From Syntrophomonadaceae bacterium (GTDB taxonomy: Bacteria; Bacillota; Syntrophomonadia; Syntrophomonadales; Syntrophomonadaceae): a stretch of DNA of 64,000 nucleotides. Below the pieces are notes generated by a model. It was not told the origin of the DNA and searched no databases. It saw nothing but the letters and a program-made list of their open reading frames with translations. Positions 53,689 through 63,742 of the stretch are shown in pieces; the first letter of the stretch is position 1; the number at the start of each line of letters is the position of its first letter. The stretch spans positions 1 through 64,000 of the forward strand of contig JAAYJK010000050.1 in assembly GCA_012522955.1 (NCBI GenBank). Reading direction: 5' to 3'. The position numbers were made by a program, and so were the translations under genes.

Positions 53689-56343
53689 ATGGGTACCGTA
53701 AATAATCTGCCCACAGTGTATGATCCGGCCCAGGTGGAGGGTAAATGGTATGAATACTGGAAGAACCGGGGCTGCTTTACCCCCGAACCTGATGAAAACC
53801 CAAAAATGTTCTCCATTGTAATGCCTCCGCCCAATGTAACTGGAGCATTGCATTTGGGTCATGCTTTGGACAACACCATCCAGGATATCCTGACCCGCTG
53901 GCACCGCATGCAGGGCTACAATACCCTGTGGTTGCCCGGAACTGACCATGCCGGAATAGCCACTCAGGCTCGGGTGGAAGAATCCCTGGCCCAGCAAGGC
54001 TTAAGCAAACATGATTTGGGACGGGAAAAGTTTTTGGATAAAGTCTGGGAGTGGAAGCATTTATATGGCAATACTATTACTGATCAGCTCAGTCTTTTGG
54101 GTTCCTCCTGTGATTGGAGCCGGGAGCGCTTTACCATGGATGAGGGATGTTCCAAAGCGGTAAGAGAGGTATTTGTCAAGCTCTACGAAAAGGGGTTAAT
54201 ATATCGGGGCAATTATCTGGTCAACTGGTGTCCCAAATGCCACACTGCTATTTCAGATATTGAAGTAGAACATGAAAACCATGCCGGTCATTTATGGCAT
54301 ATCAAGTACCCTATTATAGATTCTGATGAATTTCTGGTGGTAGCTACCACCAGACCTGAGACCATGCTGGGTGACACTGGAGTAGCGGTTCATCCTGACG
54401 ATAAGAGGTACCATCACTTGCTGGGGAAAATGGTAAGCTTGCCGTTAATGAATAGGACTATTCCCATATTTGCCGACAGCTATGTGGATGAGGAATTCGG
54501 CACCGGAGCGGTTAAGGTTACTCCAGCCCATGACCCCAATGATTTTGAAATGGGATCAAGGCATGGGCTGGAGCAGATAGCAGTAATGGACAATAATGGC
54601 TATATGAACGAAAATGCCGGTCCCTATCAGGGGTTGAGCCGGGAGGAGGCCCGGGTTAAAATATTGCGGGATTTGGAAAAGATGGGGCTCTTGCTTGAAA
54701 TAAGTGAGCACAGTCATGCAGTGGGTCACTGTCAGCGCTGTGCTACCATAATTGAACCCATGATATCAATGCAATGGTTTGTGAAAATGAAGCCTTTAGC
54801 CGAACCGGCCATAGAGAAAGTACTGAATGGGGAAATTAGATTTATACCGGAAAGATTTACCCACATATATATAAATTGGATGGAAAATATTCGGGATTGG
54901 TGTATTTCCCGGCAGTTGTGGTGGGGACACCGAATTCCAGTCTGGTATTGCCAGGATTGTGGTGAAATGATTTGCAGTATAAATGACCCTGAACGATGCA
55001 CTGCCTGTGAGTCCAGCAATGTGATTCAGGACGAAGATGTGCTGGATACCTGGTTCAGCAGTGCTCTGTGGCCTTTCTCTACCCTGGGATGGCCCGATAT
55101 TACCAGGGATCTGGAATATTATTATCCTACCAGTGTTCTGGTTACCGGCAGGGATATTATCTTCTTCTGGGTAGCCCGGATGATTTTCTCGGGTATCGAG
55201 CAGACCGGACAGGTGCCCTTCCACGAAGTCAACATTCATGGTCTGATTTTGGATGGTCAGGGCCGGAAAATGAGCAAATCCCTGGGTAATGGTATTGACC
55301 CGATTGAAGTAATTAACCGTTATGGGGCTGACACCCTGCGTTTTTCCATGATTACCGGAGTAACTCCCGGCAATGATGTGCGTTTTAATTGGGAGAAGGT
55401 TGAGAACAGCCGTAACTTTGCCAATAAAATATGGAATGCTTCTCGCTTTGTTTTGATGAATTTTAAGGATTATCAGCCTATTATTGTAGAGAAAGAAGAA
55501 CTGCAACTGGTAGATTGGTGGATCTTATCCCGTCTAAATATGATGATACAGCAGATCAGTGAGCGCCTGCAAAAATATGATTTGGGCGAAGCAGCCCGAG
55601 AGCTGTATGAATTCATCTGGGATGAATTCTGCGACTGGTATATCGAATTAGCCAAACCCAGATTATTTAACCCACGGGACCAGCGGGAGAAGTTATTGGT
55701 GCAAAATCTTCTGAATCAGGTCTTGCAGAGCATTTTGAGAACCCTTCATCCATTTATGCCTTTTATTACTGAGGAAATTTATCAAAGCCTGCCTGGCCAT
55801 AGTGAGACTATTATGATGGACAAATGGCCAGAGGCTGATCAGCAACAGATATGGCCGGCAGCAGTAGAAAATATGAAGGAAATAATGAATGCTATCAGAT
55901 TGGTGCGCAATATAAGGTCGGAATTCAACATAGCGCCCGGGTCTCCGATTAAGGCTGTGATGCAAATACCTGACCCTGCTCTAAGACAGGTATTTGCCAG
56001 CAATCAGGCCTACCTTTTGCAGATGGCCAACCTGAGCCAATTGGAGTTGATGGAAAAACTGGACGGTATGCAGGAACAGGCAGTTTCAGCTGTAAGTTCC
56101 CGTATGGAAATATATGTTCCCCTGGAAGGGGTTATCGATATTGAAAAAGAAGTAGCCCGTCTCAATAAAGAGCTGAAAAGCGTGGACTCGGATCTGAGCA
56201 AGGCTGAAGCCAAGCTGCAGAACCAGTCGTTTTTGGATCGGGCACCCCAGGCAGTAATTGATAAGGAGAAATTTAAAGTCGAAGAGGCAAAAAGCAAGAA
56301 AGAGGGTATATTACAACGGTTGCGGATATTCAGCGAGCAATAG
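53689..56343 (+). CDS. valS: Valyl-tRNA synthetase
   Basis: 884 residues, class I synthetase charging tRNA-Val. HIGH-type motif in PPPNVTGALHLGHALDN (near residue 45), KMSKS-type motif in GRKMSKSLGNG (near 527), an editing domain between them (TTRPETMLGDTGVAVHP), zinc-finger cysteines, the anticodon-binding domain, and a C-terminal coiled coil (about 815-880). Its last bases overlap the probable true start region of folC. Confidence 0.98.
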   Translation: MGTVNNLPTVYDPAQVEGKWYEYWKNRGCFTPEPDENPKMFSIVMPPPNVTGALHLGHALDNTIQDILTRWHRMQGYNTLWLPGTDHAGIATQARVEESLAQQGLSKHDLGREKFLDKVWEWKHLYGNTITDQLSLLGSSCDWSRERFTMDEGCSKAVREVFVKLYEKGLIYRGNYLVNWCPKCHTAISDIEVEHENHAGHLWHIKYPIIDSDEFLVVATTRPETMLGDTGVAVHPDDKRYHHLLGKMVSLPLMNRTIPIFADSYVDEEFGTGAVKVTPAHDPNDFEMGSRHGLEQIAVMDNNGYMNENAGPYQGLSREEARVKILRDLEKMGLLLEISEHSHAVGHCQRCATIIEPMISMQWFVKMKPLAEPAIEKVLNGEIRFIPERFTHIYINWMENIRDWCISRQLWWGHRIPVWYCQDCGEMICSINDPERCTACESSNVIQDEDVLDTWFSSALWPFSTLGWPDITRDLEYYYPTSVLVTGRDIIFFWVARMIFSGIEQTGQVPFHEVNIHGLILDGQGRKMSKSLGNGIDPIEVINRYGADTLRFSMITGVTPGNDVRFNWEKVENSRNFANKIWNASRFVLMNFKDYQPIIVEKEELQLVDWWILSRLNMMIQQISERLQKYDLGEAARELYEFIWDEFCDWYIELAKPRLFNPRDQREKLLVQNLLNQVLQSILRTLHPFMPFITEEIYQSLPGHSETIMMDKWPEADQQQIWPAAVENMKEIMNAIRLVRNIRSEFNIAPGSPIKAVMQIPDPALRQVFASNQAYLLQMANLSQLELMEKLDGMQEQAVSAVSSRMEIYVPLEGVIDIEKEVARLNKELKSVDSDLSKAEAKLQNQSFLDRAPQAVIDKEKFKVEEAKSKKEGILQRLRIFSEQ

Positions 56344-56351
56344 CTGAACAA

Positions 56352-57623
56352 TTGCAGAAACTTAATACCTTTGGCAGTAAACCGGGTTTGAGCAGGATCA
56401 GCAGATTACTGGAGTTGATGGGAAACCCGGAAAAGGATTTGAAAATGGTCCATGTGGGTGGTACCAATGGCAAAGGATCGGTTACCTGTATGATTGCCTC
56501 CTTGCTTAGTGCAGCCGGCTATAGGGTTGGACATTTTTCCTCCCCGCACCTTCATTCCTATACCGAACGATTTACCATCGATGGCCAGGAAATACAGCCC
56601 GAACACTTTAAAGCCTACCTGGATGATATTGAAGGCCGGATAGATCTGATGGCAAGAGCGGGAGAAGAGCATCCAACTGAATTTGAGATAATGACCGCTT
56701 TGGCTTTCCAGTATTTTAAGGATAGTCAGGTGGATCTGGCGGTAATAGAAGTTGGATTGGGTGGAATCTATGACTCCACCAATGTTATCACTCCATTGGT
56801 ATCAGTAATAAGCAGCATTGACTATGACCATACAGAAGTTCTGGGTTCCACTCTGGCAGAAATTGCCCAAAACAAGGCCGGTATCATTAAAGCTGGAATA
56901 CCGGTGGTAATTGGACCAATGCCGGAAGAGGCACGGAAGGTAATCCAGTCCCGTACCCAATCCCTCAAGGCACCCTGCTTTAATCTGGATAGTATTAAGA
57001 TTATCCCGACGGGGAGACCGGGAATTGAGGGACAGGAGATAGAGATTGATCTGGATGGACAGAGGATGGAAGGGGTGCAGCTGGGACTTGCAGGCAATTA
57101 TCAATTGGAAAACCTGCGTTTAGCCTTGGGGGCTATTATTATTTTGAAAGAGTCTAGGTTTATCCTGACTCCCATGGTTTTGCGTGACAGTTTAAGGAAT
57201 CTCCAGATTCCCGGGCGACTGGAAGTGCTAAGCCAGCATCCCATGGTAATCGTTGATGTCGGTCATAACCCCCAGGCGGCCAGAGCTCTTGCGGAATCTT
57301 TAAGCAGCATCCTGGGAGCTCGCAAGAAAATCCTGCTTTGCGGCTATCTGGATGATAAGGATGCCGGGAAAGCCTTGGCCTATTTAGGAGAGAATACCAG
57401 CCGCTGTATAGTGAGCAGGCCGGAAAGTGATCGGGCCACCAAGTGGGATAGAGTTGCTGAGGAATGGAATAAAACATATCCGGAAATCCAATGCTATGTA
57501 CAGGAGGATATTGGCAAAGCAGTAAGATTAGGGATTCAGCTCCTAGATAAGGAAGAATATCTTTTAATAACCGGTTCTTTCTATTTACTGGATAGAGCAA
57601 GGCGCCAGTTTACGATTGCTTAA
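56352..57623 (+). CDS. folC: Folylpolyglutamate synthase / dihydrofolate synthase
   Basis: At least 423 residues. Mur-ligase-type fold: FGSKPGLSRISRLLELMGNP, P-loop VGGTNGKGSVTCMI, the FSSPHLHSYTERF block, and the C-terminal domain with VDVGHNPQAARALAESL. It adds glutamates to folates and may also make dihydrofolate. TTG 56352 is the first standard start, but family similarity extends upstream in frame (TTVADIQRAIAEQLQKLNTF) into the end of valS. A non-standard start such as ATT 56310, behind GAGGG, is therefore possible. Confidence 0.93.
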   Translation: MQKLNTFGSKPGLSRISRLLELMGNPEKDLKMVHVGGTNGKGSVTCMIASLLSAAGYRVGHFSSPHLHSYTERFTIDGQEIQPEHFKAYLDDIEGRIDLMARAGEEHPTEFEIMTALAFQYFKDSQVDLAVIEVGLGGIYDSTNVITPLVSVISSIDYDHTEVLGSTLAEIAQNKAGIIKAGIPVVIGPMPEEARKVIQSRTQSLKAPCFNLDSIKIIPTGRPGIEGQEIEIDLDGQRMEGVQLGLAGNYQLENLRLALGAIIILKESRFILTPMVLRDSLRNLQIPGRLEVLSQHPMVIVDVGHNPQAARALAESLSSILGARKKILLCGYLDDKDAGKALAYLGENTSRCIVSRPESDRATKWDRVAEEWNKTYPEIQCYVQEDIGKAVRLGIQLLDKEEYLLITGSFYLLDRARRQFTIA

Positions 57624-57654
57624 GGCTTTGTTAACAAATTATTAACAAAGCCTT
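57622..57654. promoter_or_regulatory. Pho-box-like repeat overlapping a 13-bp hairpin
   Basis: TTAACA (57631-57636) and TTAACA (57642-57647) are separated by 5 bases, the spacing of PhoP boxes. TATAAT at 57669-57674 follows 21 bases later. The same bases lie within a perfect inverted repeat (57622-57634 with 57642-57654) that may terminate folC. Confidence 0.5.
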
Positions 57655-57717
57655 AATATTATTATTGTTATAATTTTAATAAGTGATAGTACGGGTGTAA
57701 AATGAGGAGGTGTCAGT

Positions 57718-58350
57718 GTGGTTTTTAAACTAAAGCCACGTAATGACCTATTTTTTGCTTACTTTGACCAGTTAGCGGATGCTATAGTAGATGCAGCTAG
57801 TTTGTTACTTCAATTCATTGAACAGCCAGGAGATTCTTCCCAAAAACTGGAATCCATTAACCGAGTTGAAGAAAGAGGAGACAATCTTCTGTCTGAGGTA
57901 ATGGTTCAGATTAACAGTTCATTTGTAACCCCTTTTGATCGGGAAGATATACTGCAATTAGCCCGAGGCTTGAATTCCATTGTGGATCATACTCAGGGTA
58001 CCATGGAGAAAATTGTTATTTATAAAGCTGGACGACCCAAGGAAATATATATATTAAAACTAGCCCAGGTATTGGAAGAAGCAGCTGAGGAAATAAAAGC
58101 TGCAGTGTCCAAGCTGTCGGATATTAGGAATTTACACCAGGAAGTAGTGGAAGCCAGCGAAAGGATTAGGAATTATGAACATGAGGGCGACTACCTGTAT
58201 AGGGCAGGGATTGCCCTTCTTTTCGAGAATACTGAAAACGTGGTGGATATCATAAAATGGAAAGAAATATATGAGCATTTGGAGACTACTCTGGATTATT
58301 GTGAAGACGTCAGCAATATTATAAAGGGAATCGCAGTCAAATATGTTTAG
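57718..58350 (+). CDS. DUF47 PhoU-like phosphate-transport regulator
   Basis: A 210-residue, all-helical DUF47/PhoU-family protein (KLKPRNDLFFAYFDQLADAI, GDNLLSEVMVQINSSFVTPFDREDI, YEHLETTLDYCEDVSNIIKG). Such proteins pair with Pit permeases and are thought to gate them. GTG 57718 follows ATGAGGAGGTGTCA. It overlaps the permease gene by 8 bases. Confidence 0.93.
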   Translation: MVFKLKPRNDLFFAYFDQLADAIVDAASLLLQFIEQPGDSSQKLESINRVEERGDNLLSEVMVQINSSFVTPFDREDILQLARGLNSIVDHTQGTMEKIVIYKAGRPKEIYILKLAQVLEEAAEEIKAAVSKLSDIRNLHQEVVEASERIRNYEHEGDYLYRAGIALLFENTENVVDIIKWKEIYEHLETTLDYCEDVSNIIKGIAVKYV

Positions 58351-59341
58351 TCTAGCTTTAATAGCCATAGTAGTATTTCTAGCGCTGGTCTTCGATTTCA
58401 TTAATGGATTTCATGATACGGCTAATGCCATAGCTACCTCCGTTTCTACCAAAGCTCTGTCGCCTCGTAATGCCATATTGATTGCAGCCAGTTTAAATTT
58501 TGCAGGGGCCTTGAGTGGAACTGCAGTGGCCGCTACCATTGGCAAGAACATAGTAGCACCTGAATTGGTAACTCCAGCGGTAATTATTGCAGCATTAATA
58601 GGAGCTATATTCTGGAACCTGTTTACCTGGTATTATGGTATTCCCAGCAGTTCTTCCCACGCCTTGATTGGAGGCCTGGCCGGAGCAGTCATAGCCGGTT
58701 TTGGTTTTCAAGCCGTTCTCTGGCAGGGGTTTTTGAAAATACTGGTGGGATTAATTCTGGCTCCCATTATCGGTGGTTTGATGGGAAGCCTAGTGATGAC
58801 CATCCTCTTCTGGGTTTTCAAGCCCGCTGCTCCTTCCAAAATTAACAATAGCTTTCGCAAACTGCAAATGGTATCCGCTTGTATGGCCTCTTTTGCTCAC
58901 GGCTCCAATGATGCCCAAAAGTCTATGGGTATAATAACCATGGTGCTGGTAGGCGGAGGTCTGCTAACTGTTTTTGAAGTTCCTCTGTGGGTTAAAATAG
59001 GCTGTGCAGCATCTATGGGTTTGGGTACCGCAGTAGGAGGTTGGAAAATAATTAAGACCATGGGTGGGAAAATCTTCCGTATAGAGCCTATCAATGGTTT
59101 TGCAGCCGATTTTAGTTCTTCCCTGGTTATTTACTCCGCCAGTTTACTGGGGGCACCGGTCAGTACTACACATGTGGTATCATCATCCATTATGGGAGTA
59201 GGGGCCGTTAAAAGACTTAAGGGAGTTAGATGGAATATAGCCCGCCAGATTGTTATAGCCTGGTTTGTAACCATTCCCTCCGCGGCCATAGTTTCCATTT
59301 TGACTTACAATTTAGTTCAAATAGTGGATCTATTGTTTTAA
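58343..59341 (+). CDS. Low-affinity inorganic phosphate transporter, Pit family
   Basis: 332 residues and about nine membrane segments. Both halves carry the PiT signature: FDFINGFHDTANAIATSV and FAHGSNDAQKSMGII. GIPSSSSHALIGGL and GAPVSTTHVVSSSIMG are the paired helix motifs. It symports phosphate with a cation. Coupled to the DUF47 gene, which probably regulates it. Confidence 0.95.
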   Translation: MFSLALIAIVVFLALVFDFINGFHDTANAIATSVSTKALSPRNAILIAASLNFAGALSGTAVAATIGKNIVAPELVTPAVIIAALIGAIFWNLFTWYYGIPSSSSHALIGGLAGAVIAGFGFQAVLWQGFLKILVGLILAPIIGGLMGSLVMTILFWVFKPAAPSKINNSFRKLQMVSACMASFAHGSNDAQKSMGIITMVLVGGGLLTVFEVPLWVKIGCAASMGLGTAVGGWKIIKTMGGKIFRIEPINGFAADFSSSLVIYSASLLGAPVSTTHVVSSSIMGVGAVKRLKGVRWNIARQIVIAWFVTIPSAAIVSILTYNLVQIVDLLF

Positions 59342-59463
59342 ATTCCGGCAATTTCTAAGAAAACAGGTTTTTTTATGTCCGTTTTTATGTACAATAGTAA
59401 TAATAGTTATTAAGTGCACCTTGTAACAATATGACTAATATATTGCCGTGAAGGGGTGGGACA

Positions 59464-60093
59464 TTGAAAGCATTTAAAATACCTGAAGCAACTGTACAGA
59501 GACTTTCCATTTATTCCAGATATCTTCATCAGCTGATGGGGGAGGGTGAAGACACTGTTTCCTCCGGACAAATAGCCCGTGGGGTAGGAGTAAGTTCAGC
59601 CCAGGTCAGAAAAGATTTAGCTTACTTTGGGGAATTCGGCACCCGGGGAGTAGGCTACAAGGTTGATGAGTTATATGGTTATTTGATGGAAATTTTAGGT
59701 CTGGACCACGAATGGAATGTTATTATAGTAGGAGCAGGTAAATTGGGATCTGCTTTAGCGCTCTATCAAGGTTTTCGGGAACGAGGTTTTGTGGTGAAGT
59801 CCATTCTGGACGTAGCCGAAAATAAAATAGGCAGCACACTGGGACAGCTAGAAGTAGAATCTCTGGACATGTTGAAAAAACGGGTAAAAGATTATGATGT
59901 ACATGTAGGGGTGGTTACGGTTCCGGCCCAAGAAGCTCAAAAGGTTACCGATGAAATGGTGGATGCAGGAGTTAAAGCAATTTTAAACTTCTCTCCGCGA
60001 GTGCTTAAAGTTCCCCATGATGTAGTGCTTAGGAATGTGGATCTGTCAGTTAATTTAGAGGTTTTGAGCTTTAATATGGTTCAAAATAAATAA
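59464..60093 (+). CDS. rex: Redox-sensing transcriptional repressor Rex
   Basis: 209 residues. The N-terminal winged helix (IPEATVQRLSIYSRYLHQL, VSSAQVRKDLAYFGEFGTRG) binds DNA. The Rossmann domain (VIIVGAGKLGSALALYQGF) senses the NADH/NAD+ ratio and NADH releases the repressor. It starts at TTG 59464 after AAGGGGTGGGACA. It could regulate the fermentation and formate genes of this genome; one matching operator-like site is at 22545. Confidence 0.97.
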   Translation: MKAFKIPEATVQRLSIYSRYLHQLMGEGEDTVSSGQIARGVGVSSAQVRKDLAYFGEFGTRGVGYKVDELYGYLMEILGLDHEWNVIIVGAGKLGSALALYQGFRERGFVVKSILDVAENKIGSTLGQLEVESLDMLKKRVKDYDVHVGVVTVPAQEAQKVTDEMVDAGVKAILNFSPRVLKVPHDVVLRNVDLSVNLEVLSFNMVQNK

Positions 60094-60143
60094 GTCAAGC
60101 TGGGAGAAATGACTAATTACTAGTCTTGATTATGAAATAGCTT

Positions 60144-60176
60144 GGAGAATACCTGAGAGGGGAATTCTCCTTTTTT
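60144..60176 (+). terminator. Intrinsic terminator of rex
   Basis: GGAGAAT (60144-60150) pairs with ATTCTCC (60164-60170), followed by six T residues. Confidence 0.88.
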
Positions 60177-60243
60177 GACTAACTTGTGTTTAAGGTATAG
60201 TAATGCTAAACTTGAACAAATAAAGGCTGGTGGAGGGAGATAA

Positions 60244-60507
60244 TTGAGTAAATCGCGTACCTATCCAGGCTGGCAGATTTTCATTCTGTTACTGGTACTA
60301 GGTGGGATTATTGGTGGGTGGATAGGAGACGCCACCCAAACGATATGGCCAGCCGCCAACTTGTGGGCATCGACTCGAAGTGTTGGCATACCGGATTTTA
60401 GCCTGGATCTGGGCGTCCTCGATTTTTCATTTGGATTCATGATACATTTAAATTTGTTTACCATTATTGGTTTTGTAGCTGCGTATATGGTATATAAAAG
60501 ATTGTAA
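60244..60507 (+). CDS. DUF4321 small membrane protein
   Basis: 87 residues with two hydrophobic segments (about 11-30 and 65-84) around a short outside loop. It matches the DUF4321 family, found next to maf-radC-mre genes in clostridia; function unknown. TTG 60244 follows TGGAGGGAGATAA. Confidence 0.85.
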   Translation: MSKSRTYPGWQIFILLLVLGGIIGGWIGDATQTIWPAANLWASTRSVGIPDFSLDLGVLDFSFGFMIHLNLFTIIGFVAAYMVYKRL

Positions 60508-60523
60508 GATATGGAGACTGGCT

Positions 60524-61105
60524 TTGAAAAGGATCATTCTTGCTTCCCAATCCCCCAGGCGTAAAAGTCTTTTGGAACAATTGGATATTCACTTTGAATG
60601 CTGTCCGGCTAATATCGATGAAGAATTCCAGCCGGGAGAAACAGCGCGGGAGGCAGCAAGAAGAATTGCCTGGAATAAAGCAGAAGATGTTCGAAAAAAA
60701 GCAAAAAATGCCTTGATTATTGCAGCTGATACCATGGTAGTATGTAATGGAGAGATCTTAGGCAAACCTGATGATGTTAGGGATGCTTTTTGTAAGCTTT
60801 CCAAGCTTAGAGGACGAGAACATGAAGTGATAACTGCCGTATGTGTAATGGATGCTGAAAGCGGCCTATGTGAAGTTCAGGATGAAATTACCAGAGTTTG
60901 GTTTCGAGATGTAAAAGATGAGGAAATAAGAGCTTACATAATGACCGGAGAACCAATGGATAAAGCAGGAGCATATGGTATACAGGGACTGGGAGCGGTA
61001 TTCATTGACCGGATTGAAGGATGTTACTTCAATGTGGTTGGATTACCATTAAAGAATCTGTATTCAATGCTCCAAAGGCAGGGGGTAAGACTGCTGGAGA
61101 GGTGA
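60524..61105 (+). CDS. maf: Maf-family nucleotide pyrophosphatase
   Basis: 193 residues. Family motifs are LASQSPRRKSLLEQL at the start, ADTMVVCNGEILGKP and GAYGIQGLGAVFIDRIEGC. Maf proteins hydrolyse non-canonical or methylated NTPs and affect septum formation in Bacillus. TTG start at 60524. Its TGA overlaps the GTG of radC (GTGA). Confidence 0.94.
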   Translation: MKRIILASQSPRRKSLLEQLDIHFECCPANIDEEFQPGETAREAARRIAWNKAEDVRKKAKNALIIAADTMVVCNGEILGKPDDVRDAFCKLSKLRGREHEVITAVCVMDAESGLCEVQDEITRVWFRDVKDEEIRAYIMTGEPMDKAGAYGIQGLGAVFIDRIEGCYFNVVGLPLKNLYSMLQRQGVRLLER

Positions 61106-61797
61106 AAGCTCTGAGTTTCTATCATACAGGCATTAAAGATATGCCAGAAAACATGCGGCCCCGAGAAAAGTTGATGCTAAGAGGCGAAAAAAATCTGGAG
61201 GATGCTGAACTGCTAGCTATCATATTGGGACAGGGTACCCGTGAGCTCAGCGCCCTGGAGTTAGCTCGTTTATTAATAATTAAATATAAATCCTTGCGGA
61301 ACCTGAAAGACGCTAGTCTCGAGGAACTGCTGGAGGAAAAAGGCATTGGTCCGGCCAAGGCAGTTAGTCTTAAAGCAGCCATAGAGATAGGACGGCGTAT
61401 GGCCCAGGATAGCGATTTGAAAATCCCCATAAAATCTCCTGAAGACGTTAAGAATATGGTTATGGAAGAGATGCGTTATTTTGACCGCGAGCATTTTCGA
61501 GTAATATATCTGGATCGCAAAGGAGGATTACTGGAAATGCAGGACATATCCGTAGGAGGTCTGCATAGTTCCATAGTCCATCCCCGGGAGGTATTCAAGT
61601 TGGCAGTGAAAAAAAGTGCCGCCTCTTTGATATTAGTCCATAATCATCCCAGCGGCGACCCTACTCCCAGTCAGGAGGACATCGAGATAAGCCGACGATT
61701 GATTGAAGCCGGTAATCTAATGGGAATATCAGTGCTGGACCATATTATTATAGGTGATAATAGATACTGCAGTCTTAAATCAAAAGGCTTAATCTAA
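61102..61797 (+). CDS. radC: RadC-family JAB/MPN-domain protein
   Basis: 231 residues from GTG 61102, which overlaps the maf stop as GTGA, with GGAGA just upstream. This is closer to family length than the longer frame from 61021. An N-terminal helix-hairpin-helix region ([18 protein letters not shown]) precedes the MPN domain with the metal-site motif [14 protein letters not shown]. Function is debated; despite the name it is not a proven repair enzyme. Confidence 0.94.
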   Translation: MKALSFYHTGIKDMPENMRPREKLMLRGEKNLEDAELLAIILGQGTRELSALELARLLIIKYKSLRNLKDASLEELLEEKGIGPAKAVSLKAAIEIGRRMAQDSDLKIPIKSPEDVKNMVMEEMRYFDREHFRVIYLDRKGGLLEMQDISVGGLHSSIVHPREVFKLAVKKSAASLILVHNHPSGDPTPSQEDIEISRRLIEAGNLMGISVLDHIIIGDNRYCSLKSKGLI

Positions 61798-61819
61798 TAG
61801 TTTAAGGGGGCAAAATATT

Positions 61820-62836
61820 TTGGTTTTTGGAAAAGACTTGGGAATAGACCTGGGTACGGCTAATACTCTGGTACATGTGAGAGGAAAAGGAATAGTATTA
61901 AGGGAACCCTCGGTAGTAGCTATAGAAATTGACAGTGGCAAAGTATTAGCGGTTGGGGAGGAAGCCAAGCAGATGATTGGCAGAACCCCTAGTAATATAG
62001 TGGCTATAAGACCGATGAAGGATGGGGTAATTGCTGATTATGACGTTACCCTGGCAATGATAAAATACTTTATTACTCGGGCTATAGGGCAGAAGAATCC
62101 TTTTGCCCGGCCTCGGGTAATTGTAAGCATACCAACCGGGTGTACTACCGTGGAGGAACGGGCAGTAAGAGAAGCTAGTATTGCCGGAGGAGCTAAAGAG
62201 GCTTATCTGATTGAGGAACCTATGGCTGCAGCTATAGGTGCAGGTATGCCAGTGCACGAACCCACTGGGAATATGATAGTCGATATAGGCGGCGGGACCA
62301 CCGAGGTGGCAGTGATATCTTTAGGGGGCATAGTTACCTCCCGTTCCATAAGGGTAGCTGGAGATGATATGGATGAGGCTATCATAAGTCATCTTAGAAA
62401 GAACTATAATCTTTTAATTGGAGAGAGGACTGCCGAAGCAATAAAGATGTTGATTGGCTCGGCCATTTGGGAAGGGGACGAAGGGTTCTATGAGGTGAGG
62501 GGAAGAGATCTGGTTAGCGGCTTGCCCAAGACTATACAGGTCTCATCCACTGAAGTGCAAAAAGCTCTTAATGAAACGGTAGAGCAAATTATTGACGGAA
62601 TTAAAATATGCCTGGAAAAAACCCCCCCGGAGCTGGCTGCGGACATTATGGATCGAGGAATTGTAATGGCTGGAGGCGGTGCCCTGCTAAAAGGATTGGA
62701 TAAACTGATCAGCAGTGAGACTCATATGCCGGTTTACGTTTGCGAGGAGCCCCTGTTAGCAGTGGCCCTGGGTACTGGTAAAGTATTGGAGAATATCGAT
62801 ATACTTAAAAAGGTGTTGATAACACCAAAAAAATAG
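61820..62836 (+). CDS. mreB: Rod-shape protein MreB
   Basis: A 338-residue bacterial actin that guides sidewall synthesis beneath the membrane. Phosphate-1 [11 protein letters not shown], connect-1, phosphate-2 [14 protein letters not shown] and adenosine motif [11 protein letters not shown] are all present. TTG 61820 follows TTAAGGGGGCAAAATATT. First gene of mreBCD. Confidence 0.98.
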   Translation: MVFGKDLGIDLGTANTLVHVRGKGIVLREPSVVAIEIDSGKVLAVGEEAKQMIGRTPSNIVAIRPMKDGVIADYDVTLAMIKYFITRAIGQKNPFARPRVIVSIPTGCTTVEERAVREASIAGGAKEAYLIEEPMAAAIGAGMPVHEPTGNMIVDIGGGTTEVAVISLGGIVTSRSIRVAGDDMDEAIISHLRKNYNLLIGERTAEAIKMLIGSAIWEGDEGFYEVRGRDLVSGLPKTIQVSSTEVQKALNETVEQIIDGIKICLEKTPPELAADIMDRGIVMAGGGALLKGLDKLISSETHMPVYVCEEPLLAVALGTGKVLENIDILKKVLITPKK

Positions 62837-62857
62837 ATCTTATTTGGGTGAAGAGCT

Positions 62858-63736
62858 TTGAGAAAGTTTATTAAAAATAAATATTTATGGCTGGTTCTTA
62901 TAGTATTTATAGGAACCCTATGGCTTATAAATAACACTTCGTCAGAAAGGAATAATATCACTTTATTAGAAAAGATGTTAAGGGATGCCTATACCCCGCT
63001 GCAAAGCGGGGTAGTCGAGTTTAAAGAGAATTTAGGCTCAGTGAATGCTTTTTTTGCCAGTAAACAGCAGATGCAACAGCAAATAGACAGTCTGGAAGCA
63101 GAGAACCAACAGTTGATTATGGCAAACCAGATATTAAGAGAAGATAAAATGGAGCTGCGCAGGTTAAGAAGCCTCTTGGGGTTTCAGGATATCAGTCTGG
63201 ATAAGTATCAAATGGTAGGGGCCCGGGTAATTGCTCGTAGTCCCAATAACTGGTATCGCAATATGGTCATTGACAAAGGTTCAGATAGTGGTATTAAGAA
63301 GGGTATGGCCGTCATCAGTCCCCAGGGATTGGTGGGAAGGGTAGCTAGTGTAAGCCGGGACTCAGCTCACGTGGATTTAATTATCCATCGGGAGATAGCA
63401 GTAGGTGCTATTATACAGGAAAACCGCGAGACTCAAGGTATTGTTGAAGGTTTGGGCAACAACAACAGCTTGCGTATGGTCAACATACCCTATTATTCAA
63501 CTATCAAAGCGGGGAATAATATTGTAACCTCCGGGCTATCGGAGTCATACCCCAAGGGCCTTGACATTGGCAGGGTAAAGGAAGTTGAGCTGCAACCAGA
63601 TGGAATACTGTTGTCGGCACTGGTAGAACCTTCAGTTGATTTCGATAAACTGGAAGAAGTGCTGGTGATAGTAAATTATAAGCCCGAGCTTTTATTGAAT
63701 GATGAAGTCAATACTGATGAAGAAATTGGAGGATAA
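62858..63736 (+). CDS. mreC: Rod-shape protein MreC
   Basis: 292 residues. One membrane segment (about 8-24) is followed by a coiled coil (about 65-105, rich in Gln and Glu) and two beta domains outside the membrane (PNNWYRNMVIDKGSDSGIKK, GLVGRVASVS). It scaffolds the elongation machinery with MreB and MreD. TTG start. Confidence 0.95.
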   Translation: MRKFIKNKYLWLVLIVFIGTLWLINNTSSERNNITLLEKMLRDAYTPLQSGVVEFKENLGSVNAFFASKQQMQQQIDSLEAENQQLIMANQILREDKMELRRLRSLLGFQDISLDKYQMVGARVIARSPNNWYRNMVIDKGSDSGIKKGMAVISPQGLVGRVASVSRDSAHVDLIIHREIAVGAIIQENRETQGIVEGLGNNNSLRMVNIPYYSTIKAGNNIVTSGLSESYPKGLDIGRVKEVELQPDGILLSALVEPSVDFDKLEEVLVIVNYKPELLLNDEVNTDEEIGG

Positions 63737-63742
63737 AATATT

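Noticed and set aside
57631-57651. Rex operator (TTGTTAA...TTAACAA) upstream of the phosphate genes
   Set aside because: The half-sites are separated by 7 bases instead of 4; a Pho-box or terminator explains the sequence better.
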